From: Oscheius dolichura
Lineage: Eukaryota; Nematoda; Chromadorea; Rhabditida; Rhabditidae
Direction: 5' to 3'
Length of the DNA stretch: 64,000 bases
Assembly (NCBI GenBank): GCA_932521035.1
Contig: OW051493.1
Location: forward strand, 5,766,001 to 5,830,000
A model generated the notes under the pieces. That model worked only from the letters and a program-made list of their open reading frames with translations, did not search any database and was not told where the DNA came from. Shown here piece by piece: positions 11,701 through 23,058 of this stretch (the first letter of the stretch is position 1; each line of letters begins with the position of its first letter). Both the position numbers and the translations under genes were made by a program.

Positions 11701-14700
11701 TAAGGCCATAAACGGCGAAAAGTGACAGGGAATGTGCAATCTCATTGATTCCATGCATTCATTAAGTGGAGATGCCGGAGGACATCTGACATCCTCTGGC
11801 TTAGTCTCGAAAGTTACGAGAAGTCGTTGTTTTTACCCTGTCTGGGCTATTCTTTTGACTGGTGACGGCGTCGAGAAGAGGACTATTCATCGCTAGACGT
11901 CGTGGGCCGTATGGACAGCAATCTGGGGAAGTAGCCTTATCCAGGATGATCCGAGTAAGTTTCTTCTCTTCTTTAGTCGATCACGATGTTCGGACCAGGC
12001 AGGCCCTCTTCCCCCTCTCCCCGACCACAGCTAACATGCCAACTGTACCTTCTGGATCCGGGTTGATGGTCAAGACGGGCGAGAACGGTCCAGGGCCCTT
12101 GATGGTCATGGCGGCCACCTTGAATGTGTAGGATTTTCGGGTGTCGACTCGGAAGATGGCGTGTTTCTCAGTCACCTGAAATGCTCCGTCTATAAAAAGT
12201 AGCGGAAATTAGACAGAGGAAAATGTCCAGACGGACAGATTAGTCGGGAATTGAAAATGCCCAAAACAATCAGTCAACTGTCAACCAACTCCCGGGACTA
12301 TATTTAGCCATAATTTGGTGTTTGGGGTGGCGGAAGGAGGGCAGGAAAGGAGTACTCGCTCTTTAAAGAGCGTGCCCTTCAAATAACCGTAGCCATAGAA
12401 ACAGCGACGAGAACGGCCGGGAATACAAAATAAAGGAGGAATCAATCCTCGTCCTCGGGAAAGAGTTCGAGGCCATTGGAATATTTCCGGATACGAGCTC
12501 TGACACAGCACACACATCACGCTAACGACACTCGAATTGGCTGGTCTGGGGCCGGAGAGAGTTCTCCTCAGCTGCTATAGTAACCTTAGGGTTTATGTCG
12601 GCACCGTAAACCTTTTACGAGCCGGGACCAGGGGAAAAAGCTCGATTATCGCGGGATAGAATTTGTATGGAAAAGATCATCGGGCTATTGGAGCTGTCCT
12701 TTTGTTCCAAATAATGGAAAAGGGGAGAGTAAAAAAGGAGGTGGGTGGTAGGCTAAATGATGCCAATTTTGGAGTTGGGGAACAAATTAACTGGGACCTA
12801 CGTTTCTTTCGATCCTCTCGGCGTCAGGGGCCATGGGAGTGAGAACGGCCTTGTACATGGTGATGTTTCCGTTTCGCTTCTCTTCCGGCGGGGCGTCCCA
12901 CGATATTCGCATCTGAAGGAGAACAACTTATGGCCGGTACAGAGAGGGAGGATGGTGAGTAGCCCAGGGAACCCGGTTAAAATCAAGACTGACGGACTAA
13001 TAACGAAGCTGGGTGGGCGCTTGAGTCGGACTACTATAAGGGAGGCATCTGGCACATTCGCCCGTTGTAAACAGATGCATCGAAGAAGGATACCGCAAAA
13101 AGGGATTTGATTATTCATACGCGACAGGTCCGGAACCGCAGAACAAAGGCGAGGGCTGCCCGGGAGGGGTTCTACTTTAATCGGCGTACTCACCTTGTTG
13201 GAATCAATCTCATACTGCACGTTTATGGGGTCTCCATCCGGGTTTCCCACCGGCGTCTCGAGTTTCTCACTCGCGTTGACCGAGAGTCCCTCACTGTTTT
13301 CGGCGGCCAGCAGGATTTCATAAACGCGTCCCATCCCTGAAGAGATGGATAAGTCGGGGGAGGAGTGGCTGACTCACAGAGCCCGTCCAAGACGATGTTG
13401 TCCTCCGTCCCGTTGACCACCTTCTTTATGTATTGCGAGTCGCCTTCCGGCTTGTACCATAGATTGTACCGGTCGATCGGACTCTCCAACGGTTCCAGTT
13501 GAGGACGCTTCCATTGGACTTTGGCCTTCAGGGGAGCCTCATCCGTCAGGAGGTCGACGGACTGGATCTCTGGCTGTTTTGGAGCTGGAATCACCATGTT
13601 CCAAATATAATCCTCAAATAACTCACGAATTCCATCGGTGACGATGATCTTCCTCTCGGTAAATTCGCCGTCCCCGTTGCGGTTGAAGGCGTTCATTCGC
13701 AGGGCGTATTCCGTGTTTGGCTGCAGATTTTCCAGATCCGTGTGTGTGGCCTGAAACGGGGAAAAGAATGTTGGAAGAGAGATTCCAGGATAGGTAACGA
13801 AAGCAATTATCGTGGCGAGAGTATGCAAATTTATGAGGAGGAGAGGCCATAATGAGCGACTCTCTTATAGGGAGCCGTCAGATAGCAATCGAATTATGGG
13901 CTATCCCACAAAGGAGACAGAGAAGGAGAGAGACTCACGAAGCGGTCGTTGAGGATTTTGGTCTTCTTCACGTGGTCGTCGACGGGAATTCCGTTGATCA
14001 ATTTGGAGACGTAGAAATAATAGCCCATTAGACCACCATGATTGTTGGCTGGAGGGTCCCATTTCAATTTTACCTGAACAGGCGGAAGTCTAGACCGATT
14101 CGGGAGGACACTTACCGTGTTGGGACCGGTGAGGACGACGTCAAAGTTCCGGGGAGCGGAGGGAACTGAAATGTATCGGATTAGACCCCGCCGTCTCCTC
14201 CCCGGGAACCCTTCCCTCGGATGTTCTCACAACAATGATCCCCGGTGACTTATTCATCTGTTGACGTACCTGTCTGCCTCTTTTTGTCGTCGTCGTTCCT
14301 CCCAGCCGAGACTAATAAAATAAGGAAAAAGAAGGCGGCCAGGGGCGACCCCATTCTGTTCTGACTCTCTCTCTCTGGTTCTCGTCTCGGCTATCTTCTA
14401 GTGGACATAACGGGGTGGATCTGTAGAGGACAGGGTCAGGGAAGAGGAGAGAGACGGTCAAGAAGTCAAGGAAGTGAGTAATGGACGGGGAAAAGGCGCG
14501 AAGACTCGAGGCAAAAGGTCTCGAGAGACGTCCGAGTCAACAAATGATGTTGGCTAAATAGATCTCGTAGACGGCGATCTCATCATCACCGCGAAATACA
14601 CAAACGACATGTCCAAAAACGAGCAGAGGCGTACAACCTTGAGCAGCCTTTTCATCAGGGCCTTGGGGCAAAAAGAGCGGGACAGTACGGAGGTTTTGGA

Positions 14701-17700
14701 GACAATTGAAGGGGAAGAAGAGGAAGGAGCGACTGATAAAGGCAGGCAGATGATTAGAAGAAGCCAGGGAAGAGGACAGCAAAAACACAAGTTCGTTTTT
14801 GGTCGGATATCGATTGCTTGAGCATACAACAACAGCTAAGGTCGGAGAAATGGAGGAAGAGCGGGCTGGGTGAGACGAGACGAGCGAAACATTGGGGAAT
14901 TCCCAGAATTCTTTATTTGAAATTGATGTGTTTTGAATGTTTTCGTGGTCGGTGTCCTCTGGCCGACATAAAAAGGGAATTGGCTAGGAGTTAAATGAAA
15001 TAAGCGCGGGCTAAAGGTGATCGATCGATGAGACAGGGCGTTAATGAGACTGTGGCACAGGGTCACAATGACGGAAGGGCAGCGGCACTCATTAGGAAAA
15101 CGTTACGCAAGCCGGGTCGCCGCCAGTACTGTTATTCACGCCTTTTCCCATCTAACAAGACATAGCGGGGTACAAAGAGACGGTAATGAAAGGAAGTCAG
15201 AGAGCAGAAAAAAGGTGACCCCTAGTTGCCGGGGGGCCACCCACGGGGGTGCCGGCACTATAAGTGTCCGTTTCCTGTGCATTCAGAGGGCGCAAATACT
15301 TTGCATTATTTGGCTCGTTGAGGATGGAAACAGAAGGGGCTGTGACCGGTCAGAGCCGAATAATCGGCAGCAGATTATGAGGCCGGCTCTTCCGAGGTGG
15401 AAGCGAGGCAAGCCTAAGACGATTAGACAAACATCGTTTGCCCGGCCAGGGGCTCCTCCTTGTGATTTTTCGCACCCCCGGAGAGGAATTGGACGGACAG
15501 ATGGAACTGCCGTTCCCAATGCGAGTATTGAGTGCGTGACCCTGGCGTAACCTAATATCAGCGCACATTGTGACTCATTTCGGAGCCTCCGGGGAGCACA
15601 GGAGGTACTCCTCCGAGTAGCATCCGGTTGACCTTGGCCGATGACTCAGGGGAGGGGATCCGGGTCGAGACGAAAGGGGCAGGGGACTGGATAAAGGGGG
15701 GAGAGTTAGTTAGCTATACAAACTCTACAGTCTGCGGAACACACAGTTGCGCGAGCTCTGAGTCAGTCGCGTCCGAAGGGGCGCCAAACAGCCAAGGACA
15801 AACTTCCATAGGAAGGTCAGACAGCTGGTTCTGCTATCTTCCCTCGCTCCTCCGGGTAATATCCTAAAAGAGAGACAACACCTGACTCCAATTTCCTCTT
15901 GAGATATGAATTAGCAGAGTGCGGGGAATCAATAAGCTAAGAGAGGGTAATTGTGTCCATTAACAAATGTAGGAATGGCCGGGAGACAATCCGGAACCGG
16001 GGATTTATGGCAATTTCGGCGACTGGCCAATGAAGCTCCGGGTCAAAACAAACGACGCGGCTTTTTGACAAATCTGGCCGTGCCCTCCTTTCGCCTCTCG
16101 CGTATACTATCCCCTCGCCCGGAGGAGGACAAAAACCATTGATATGTCTAGAGGGGGGTTCTATCTTCCTAACGCAATCAGTGGCCACATCAAGTAGCCC
16201 GCCCATTCATTTTCCTCTCGTCTATCGCCGATTATCAGGGAGGCCGTCTCCCGGACCCCTTATTGGGAAAAGAGACACTATATCAAGTTTCAAAGAATCC
16301 CTGGGAGTCTGCCCGAGTCAAAATAACGCGGCGTCAACAGTAGTCAGTCGTCGGCCGCCGCCGCGGGGCCAATGTTACAGTCAGTATGCTAATTTGCCAT
16401 GGACACAATCGCATCAACGGACGGACAATAGCAAGGCCAGGGGGTTGGGGCGAGGGTGGGTAATGGGATCAGCGGAAATGCTTTGAAACACACTGCCAAG
16501 GCTACAGGATGATGGATCGAACCATCTGACAGCCGACGGCGGTATAATGGATGAGGATTAAGTTTTGGATCACACTTCATTAGCATACGGAGGAGGAGGA
16601 GGAGGGGCATGTTCCGAACCAGGTGTCGCATTCGACTGGCTTCGAAAAAAGCCCGCTGGGTCCAGTCAAGGGCAGCGGCTCGGAAACAAAAGTCAGCGGC
16701 CTTTGGGGTTAGAAGGAGCCGACTCTTTAGAAGACGAGCATGACTCACGAGGGAGGGGGCTGAGAAGGGTCAATGCTCTAAAGGAGCTGAGAAAGTGCAG
16801 GGGAGACGGTTCTGCAAAATGAGAAGCGGCCAGGCCGAACGAGGCCGGCTGAGGGCGCGCTGTGCAAAAACTGAGAGGACACGCTCGCGCAACAAAGGCG
16901 GCTATCACGGGAGAGAGGCAAAAAACGAGGCTAAACAGCTCACGGAACAGGGGACTTTCCCTCGGAGGAAGTACTAGTGGCAGGCGATCGACTGCTATCC
17001 GATCTTCTTTGTTTGCCTTCTTGCGCTGCCAATTTTATCAGCTGCCGGGCCACCCCTGTGGTCAGCCGACACCCCCAAGAGGCTATAAACCTCCGGCCGG
17101 TGGAGCTGAAGTTACTGGGAGGGGAAGAAGAGTAGGAGATTTCGGCTGGAGTGGTGTCCCCGGGGGAGGACTTGTCTTTTTTGGAGCGGTCGGGTTCCTT
17201 TTCCCCGGACAAAAAGGACTTGATAAATGGATTGAAGATGGAGTAGGGACCGGGTGATCGGAGCGTGTAATAGGCGATATATGGATAATTAGGGGGTAGC
17301 AGGTGGGAAGGCTGGTGATGGCCTCGGACCCATTTGAAGTGACAGCCGCTCTGTGTGCCGGTTATTCCATTTCCCTATCAGAAGCGGGTAAAAAACAATA
17401 TAACTGGCGGCTGTTCACCGTTCCAGGGAGTTAGAAAAAGTCGAGCCGCATCTGGTGGCGCGACTCGTTAGCGCCCGATATTTATGGCTCAGTGTTCGAA
17501 AGAAAGCGAGCTCCCTTCTCCAGCTCCTGGCTTGATTAAGTGCGCTCGGGGAGGTTTCCTTTGAACACCGGGAATATGTTAGAATAGACGAGTGGGCAAA
17601 GAAGATCTGGGCAGATAAGGGAGGAGGACTACAACAAAGTTAGCCGGGGGTCTGAAGGGTCCTCCACCGCCACTGGAGGAGATCTTATATAAGACGGCAG

Positions 17701-20700
17701 TTCCCCTGACAAACAGCCGGCCGAGCAGACGGGTAGAAAGTTTTGATTGTCTGTATTTGAGGCAAAAGGACAAAGACGGGTCGAAGACACGTGTTGCCCG
17801 GCACCGCTTTTTTTGCCCTCTGCTCCCGGCCTTTCCTAAAGTTTTTTGGAAAGGGCACAGGGAGGATAGTCGAAAACAGACGGATTAAAATGTTTTGGAT
17901 TGTGAAGAAAAGAAATAATTAGGAGGACACGAACCAGCCGGCCGAGTGCCGTGGGACAGGACTAGCAAACACGGTTGGCCATATGCGCGGGCCGACGGGT
18001 CGAGTGGTCCTTCCGACTCATTAGCATATTGCTCATTATAAGAACAGCTGACAGATAAAATGACATACGTCTGGGGAAAGTAGAGGAGTGGGGACAGGGA
18101 AGGCTAATTGGAACCAAGAATCAGTGGTGGTATAATTAACAGGATGGAGAACTCTGGGAGAGAGATTGGTAGGAGAATTAATTGAGGCAGGGGAGGAGGA
18201 GGAGCGGGAAGAGAGGAGTATACACTCACTTGGCCAATATCCCAAATGAGATGATGTGCCCAACCATGCAACAAGTTTTGGGCGAGAGGATCCAATGAAG
18301 AATTCATGGCAACATGAGTTTGCGTACGGACGGCTGTCAGGGGGTACGTAACATGTAGGAAGGCAATTAGAGGTGGCCAACAGGGGAGGAGAGACTCCTC
18401 ACCCCTCCCCCACTACTATGCAAATTTGGAATTCGAGTCTCCCAGATGTGCGATATATGGCCATGTAATTTATTCAAAAGCAGACATATGGAGAAAAGAT
18501 TTCGCCAAGGAGTCCCCGGTGTCATTTTTGTGAGAACATCCCCCTTTCCCCGGTACCGCCACGACACTGAACCTACCCTCGACGGGTTTCTCGTTGTTGT
18601 CTGAAAAATAGAAATTACGTACCGTCCTCCTGTGTCTTTTCTCTAATTACAACACTATCCGGCCCGGGTCCCAGTTCCGTAGAAGCTGCTACGGCCACCT
18701 CGTAGGACGTGAAAGGCTCCAAATTGGTCAGATTAGCGGAGTTGAGCACTCCGGGAATGATGACTTCCTGCCATTTTGGCTCGGCCGCCGGCTCTTCTTC
18801 CGACTCTTCTTCGGAGAGAGAGTCTTTCTTTCTTTCCTTCTCCTCTTCCTTCTGACGATATTTCACAATATAAGAGGTGATGGCTCCGTTGGTCTGGGCT
18901 TTGACGGGAGGATCCCAGATGACTCGGATTGACTTGGAGGTCAGGGCGTAGAGTTGGGTGATGGTGGGAGGACCGGTGGGCACTGAACAACACAACCACA
19001 TCACGGATACAACACGAGGGGAAGAAGAAAAGAGACTGAAACTTACCGGATTGGAGTGTCTGGATGATTATGGGCTCGGTCAACTCGCCTTGACCTCTGC
19101 TAGAAATGGCTGCTACCCTATACTTTCAGTTCTGATTAAAAGGAGAAGATCCTCACCTAAAGGAGTATGAAGTGTCGGCTTGTAATCCCGTGATGAGGTG
19201 TTTCTCGTGGGGAGAAGTCAAAGTCAGTTCTCGGATTCCTTCGGTGTCGTTGTGGACGATGACATAGCCAGTGACAGGGGTCGAATGGATGGGCCGTTCC
19301 CACGACAGCTGAACTCTTTTGCCATCCAGCGCCTTTGCTTCTACCAAGGGAGGCTGAGCGGGCACTGAAAGGTCATCTTTCAAGGAATAGACGATAACAA
19401 ACATCCATAGATGGTGGAGACGGTGACAAGCGTGCTCATGGGACTGCTGCCTTTGCTGTTCTTGGCCTGGACATGTGCGTAGTACTTCTTCTCGACCTCC
19501 AGTCCGTACAATGTCGCCATCAACTCGTCTGCCTTCGTCTCGTGCTGAAAAAAGTCCCGCGCTTACTGTATGCCCGTGTTGCTTACAGTTTTCCATAGAG
19601 GGAACGGCGTCGAGGGATCTTGAGTTGTATAGTAAATCTTATAGGCGATTATGAGTCCATTTGGCTTTTCACTCGGGGCCCATTTAACGAGGATTGAATC
19701 GCGGCTTAGACTCCGGGCTTGCACCTTGATGGGAGGGGTGCTGGGAGCCGTCTCTTCCGTCTGTGTCTCCAGTGGACTTGAGGCCGGCCCACTTCCCACG
19801 TCACACACGGTGTGTACTATAAACTCGTACAGCTGAAATCATTCTTGAACTTCCATTCTTCCATTCTTCCCCTACCTGGAAAGGCTGGAGTGCGTCGACG
19901 GTGTAACTCGTCTCCGAGGCTTCGACTACTTTCTCTTTGAATAAACTAGTTTCAGCATATCTAAAGTGTGTATTTAATTAAGAAATAGATAAAGAACAAA
20001 AGAAACACCATGCCACCCAACAACGACGGTTAAAACTTACAAAGGCGAAGTCGGCGGAGGCGGCGGCAGGATCCTGTGAAAAATGGTGAGTTCATGCAGG
20101 AAATAGATTATTTGTCACTCTCGTGCACACACATAATTTTGAATAAAAAAATAAATAATTTTTTGATAAATGAAGTTGCCATGCACGGCACACACTGCGC
20201 TCAAACCAACTTCAATCGGTATTTGATGAGGAATCGGCGGATGGGCTCCTCGGTCCGCGGCCTCTCCCAGGAGAGCGTCACACTGTTCGGGGACACCTTC
20301 GCTATCTTCAGATGTCTCGGAGGCGAGGGAAGAGCTGAAAGGGAGATTATAAAAAGGTAATAGGAGAGGCTGACCTTTGACCTCGACCGTCGTCGTCGTT
20401 TCGATGTTCCCCAATTTGCTAACGGCCACGCAGGTAAAGTTCTCGGGTTGCTCCACATTGGACAACGTCAGCACGTTTTTGCCGATTGGAGCGGTGGCCG
20501 GGTCGTCGATTACTACTGAAAGAATTACCATAGACAGTCAAAAGACGGGCCTACCGTCGCCGCTCTTTTTCCAAAACACTCTGGGCATGGGGTAGCCGAC
20601 AGCGACACAGGTCAGATTCACGTCTCCTCCCATCCCCACCGAGTAGGTTCGGTTCAACTTCATCGAGAAGTATGGAGGGACCCGTCTCACTGAAACAGAA

Positions 20701-23058
20701 GATATTCTCTAGGTCCCGAAGAGAAGTCTCTCCTGTACCTGTATTCCTTCTGGGTGTGTTTTGTTCCTCTGTCTCGTTTTTATCTAGCGACGTGAATATA
20801 TGCAGGGGCAGCGTGTTACCCAGAAAAGGGAGGAAGGCCCCGGTCGCCGGAGCCAGGAGCAACAGTACCCGCCACATTACGACATTCTGGGTAGAGGAGG
20901 ATAGAGAGAAGGAGATTTACGACAAGGAGATGTAGGGGAGAGTGTAACGGACGGAATCATATGGACAGAAACACAATACGATGGCGTGTAATGGAACAGG
21001 AGATGTCTCTTTTGATGTCGACACGATAGGGCTCCTATTCCACGAAGTTCGGAATCAGAGAGGATGCCTGGTAATGGGATCAGATGGGTTTTGCCGGCTG
21101 GCAATCATAACGGGCCGGGCCTGATTAGGCAGATCGTGGCCGATTAGTCCCTGGGCACTCAATTATAACGAAGAAGAGTAATGAAGAACAGGCCGAATTT
21201 AGGCGAGGAGATTTATTCGAACGGGGAGGAGGAGAGAAATTAATTGGCGCGTACTCAAACATGGGAGAATGTGGTGTTTGCATTGGAGACGAGCAACCGA
21301 GTTTTTAATAGAAAAGTATACTGGCGGGGGGAAGGTTCTTGTTATTTTGGAGAAGATCTAATATTCGAGAATACGGAAAGAGGCGAGTGCGAAAGTCAAA
21401 CAGAGCAGGTAGGGAAGGGCCGGCCTCCCACAATTTGACGTCGTCATAAAACGGGGCCTCGGGCTAATGAAAGAATCCACCTTCGAGTCAAAAATAACGT
21501 GGATTGAATGGCCGTAGTAATTGGGGCTTGATCCGAAAGAGGCGGTAAACACCAAGGGGCCTGGGAAGAGAGTCCAGCGGATTCCCAGCCCGGCCAGCGC
21601 GACAGATGGATTCACATTGATACATCGCGTAATGTGCATGTAGTGCTCGTTTTTAGACCGGCTGCCGGTCACTTGGATTGGCCGTAAACCGCAGATGCTT
21701 CGTAAACGATGGAAACAGATGCCTTGTCGCGCACTCGAAGTAGGAAAGTCATTATTTGGCGGGAAGGATCAAGTGAAAACGGCGAGTCAGCTGGGAGGCC
21801 AGTTACAAACGGCGTCGCATGAGAATGCATCAATAATTAAGTGTTAACAATGAGTGAGAAAATGGGAGGAAAGTGGCTTCGTTAGGGAGGAGCAGCACCA
21901 AAAAGATGTACAGATTTGGGCTGAAGTCGCGGAACCAAGTGGCAATTTTGACACGCTCCGGCCCGGCGGCAATATCTCTTAATCCAATTGCGCATTCAAC
22001 AGGCGCTGCACTCGATAATTAGCGGCATCTACATTGGTTACACCTGGCCGGGGAAAGTATGAGGGCCACCACCAACCTTTTACGTAGAGATGGGCCGTCT
22101 TCGAGTGGGTGACTCCGTGGGAGTTACGGGCCACGCACTCGTACCTGCCTTGGTCCTCCTCTCGGGCATTCTGGATCATCAGGGCACCGGGATTGCCTAT
22201 CGTGGAGACGGAGTACCTTCCTTCGGCTCTGATATCAAGTGGAACCATATCCCGTAGCCATAGCACTTTTGGGCGAGGATCGCCATGGACCTGAAAGGAA
22301 TTGTTCGAAAGAACAAGAGAAAGGCCTACTCGGCAGGAGACATGGGCCGTCCTCCCCTGTTCCACTGACTTCAATGTTGGATGTTGGTCGATGTTCGGGA
22401 AGCCTTTAGGTGTACTGTCTAAATGTCTCTTGTGTAATTCAAATGAAAATGGTGAAACCTTTGTTGATGACAGTGAGGACAGCATCGGCCACGACGGGAT
22501 TGGCCACCCCGTTGTCGGCCGAACATGAGATGACAGAATTGTTGTCGTTCGGCGCCACAGGCTCTATCCGCAGAGTGGACAGTCCGACGGAGGTGGACTT
22601 GGTGACGAATCTGGAAAAAGAGAAGGTGAAAGAGAAAAGGAGACTTGTACCTCGGATCGGCGACAATTTGGTTGTTGATTTTCCAGATGATATTGGGGAG
22701 GGGATTGCCGTCGGCTCGACAGAAGAAGGAGATTGTCCCTCCGGCCAGGACGGTCGAGGGGTCGGGGCGGACCATCAACCGGGCAGGATCTGAAGATACT
22801 GTTTGCTATGTAAAAAAAGAGGGATAGCTGGTCTGTGTCTCTGGAAGAAGCTCTTAATGGTGAAAGTAGGAAAAAAAAGAGAACTTACAGGCCAGAGCCT
22901 CAATATAGCTCTGATAGGAATCTGAAGAAGTACCGTATTGGCCGTAGAAGACGAGGGGAAGAGGACTGCCCGACCCCGGCCGACTTACCATCTGTGAATC
23001 CGCCTGGCGGGAGGACTGCCGTCACAAAGAGCAGCAGTAGGGCTCGTATACTCGTCAT
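3727..23058 (-). CDS. ptp-3: LAR-type receptor protein tyrosine phosphatase (type IIa RPTP)
   Basis: This is a spliced gene spanning about 19.3 kb. In order the protein has: a signal peptide ([20 protein letters not shown], start codon 23058); three Ig domains (22.8-20.4 kb); fibronectin III repeats 1-4 (20.4-18.6 kb), 5-7 (14.2-12.0 kb) and 8 (8.3-7.9 kb); a membrane-proximal region with a GRRKRD cleavage-like site (about 6985); one membrane span (about 6170-6085); and tandem cytoplasmic phosphatase domains. D1 carries the active P-loop [10 protein letters not shown] (about 5020) and WPDHGVP. D2 carries [10 protein letters not shown] and WPEQGVP, as expected for a weak or inactive second domain. 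Domain order and sequence match LAR/DLAR/PTP-3, receptors for axon guidance, cell adhesion and synapse organisation. Most introns are 38-50 nt; four exceed 600 nt. Two internal exons provide alternative signal peptides. The family assignment is secure; small exons around 9.6-10.3 kb and 20.0 kb are tentative. Confidence 0.95.
5930..6275 (-). other. RPTP transmembrane exon
   Basis: The exon encodes a Ser/Arg-rich juxtamembrane stretch, a hydrophobic span ([20 protein letters not shown]) and a stop-transfer cluster [15 protein letters not shown], ending MNPYENV. The next exon (5878-5762) encodes a Pro-rich cytoplasmic linker before D1. This is the only membrane-span-like segment between the extracellular repeats and the phosphatase domains. 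Confidence 0.9.
6372..8321 (-). other. RPTP fibronectin III repeat 8 and membrane-proximal cleavage region
   Basis: Fibronectin repeat 8 starts [20 protein letters not shown] and continues into [19 protein letters not shown] membrane-proximal stretch follows ([32 protein letters not shown]). At about 7000-6870 comes [20 protein letters not shown], then FVVGDEK and [20 protein letters not shown]. This matches the family segment just after the dibasic processing site that splits LAR proteins into two associated subunits. The RRKR tetrabasic run is a plausible furin site. Confidence 0.85.
9232..10337 (-). other. RPTP low-complexity linker between fibronectin repeats 7 and 8
   Basis: After repeat 7 ends INPDPE, an acceptor at about 10337 keeps frame (phase 1) and gives an exon starting [20 protein letters not shown], then [17 protein letters not shown] second exon (about 9800-9640) reads [20 protein letters not shown] followed by a Lys/Gln-rich run. 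A third (about 9475-9232) reads [20 protein letters not shown] and ends [11 protein letters not shown], splicing in phase 1 to repeat 8. The outer joins are frame-consistent; the join between the second and third exons is unresolved. I know of no such acidic plus tetrabasic insert at this place in vertebrate LAR proteins. Confidence 0.6.
10338..11989 (-). other. Large RPTP intron between repeat 7 and the acidic linker
   Basis: About 1.6 kb without a supportable exon. Donor: gtacagttgg after INPDPE. Acceptor: catgtcag before the acidic exon. Like the other long introns of this gene, it is purine-rich on the plus strand, that is, pyrimidine-rich in the transcript. No nested gene was seen. Confidence 0.6.
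11990..14165 (-). other. RPTP fibronectin III repeats 5 to 7
   Basis: Repeat 5 begins [20 protein letters not shown] (14165-14116) and runs through exons near 14.06-13.94 kb and 13.75-13.63 kb ([17 protein letters not shown]). Repeat 6 covers [20 protein letters not shown] and ends [20 protein letters not shown] at about 13.20 kb. Repeat 7 continues in an exon at 12.91-12.80 kb ([20 protein letters not shown]). After a 0.6-kb intron it ends with [20 protein letters not shown] at about 12.16-12.05 kb. Each shows the fibronectin W...Y/T pattern. The intron at 12.18-12.80 kb contains no visible gene. Confidence 0.85.
14270..14354 (-). CDS. Alternative first exon of the RPTP (short form)
   Basis: The start codon at 14354 opens a strong signal peptide, [18 protein letters not shown], followed by [10 protein letters not shown]. 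The exon ends ACAG before gtacgtcaac, in phase 1. The following acceptor (exon start 14165, fibronectin repeat 5) needs exactly phase 1, giving Val-Pro-Ser-Ala-Pro. This would make a receptor lacking the three Ig domains and fibronectin repeats 1-4. C. elegans ptp-3 is known to make long and short forms, so an internal promoter is plausible; the 4-kb intron upstream would hold it. Confidence 0.75.
14355..18576 (-). other. Large RPTP intron, probable promoter region of the short form
   Basis: About 4.2 kb with no supportable exon, strongly purine-rich on the plus strand. It contains a GGA repeat run at 16589-16606. It lies directly upstream of the alternative signal-peptide exon and would have to contain that form's promoter. 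I could not identify a TATA box with confidence. Confidence 0.5.
18577..18600 (-). other. Possible 24-nt RPTP microexon between repeats 4 and 5
   Basis: This 24-nt block (residues NNEKPVE in the spliced frame) has an acceptor ttttcag before it and a donor gtaggt after it, both phase 1. Inclusion or skipping leaves the frame intact between repeat 4 (ending KTQEDG) and repeat 5 (VPSAPRN). The intron before it would be only 22 nt (18601-18622), unusually short even here. LAR-family receptors elsewhere use microexons in their ectodomains. Confidence 0.45.
18623..20360 (-). other. RPTP fibronectin III repeats 1 to 4
   Basis: Repeat 1 begins [20 protein letters not shown] and ends in the exon reading [12 protein letters not shown] and [15 protein letters not shown]. 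Repeat 2 begins [20 protein letters not shown]. Repeat 3 begins [20 protein letters not shown]. Repeat 4 begins [20 protein letters not shown] and carries an unusual charged loop ([20 protein letters not shown]) before its later strands ([20 protein letters not shown]). The small exon at about 20.04-20.07 kb, between two introns, is tentative. Confidence 0.85.
20464..22789 (-). other. RPTP immunoglobulin domains 1 to 3
   Basis: Ig1 reads [20 protein letters not shown] and [14 protein letters not shown] (22789-22460). Ig2 reads QGRTAHVSC, then [16 protein letters not shown] and [15 protein letters not shown], ending LYVK at about 22080. Ig3 starts [19 protein letters not shown] (20692) with [20 protein letters not shown] and ends [17 protein letters not shown]. 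The Cys pairs and core Trp are present. The [12 protein letters not shown] join matches LAR proteins closely. A 1.4-kb intron (20.69-22.08 kb) separates Ig2 from Ig3 and contains an alternative first exon. Confidence 0.9.
20743..20877 (-). CDS. Alternative first exon of the RPTP (form lacking Ig1 and Ig2)
   Basis: A start at 20877 opens [20 protein letters not shown], a good signal peptide. The exon continues [20 protein letters not shown] and ends ACAG before gtacagga in phase 1. The next acceptor (TGAGACGGGTC at about 20692) is the Ig3 exon, which also needs phase 1 when joined to Ig2. The result would be a receptor starting with Ig3. The same frame and phase, a hydrophobic leader and a 49-nt intron support it. 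Without transcripts it could still be a chance frame. Confidence 0.6.

Noticed and set aside
16589..16606. GGA triplet run
   Set aside because: A short simple repeat in a purine-rich intron; nothing indicates a function.
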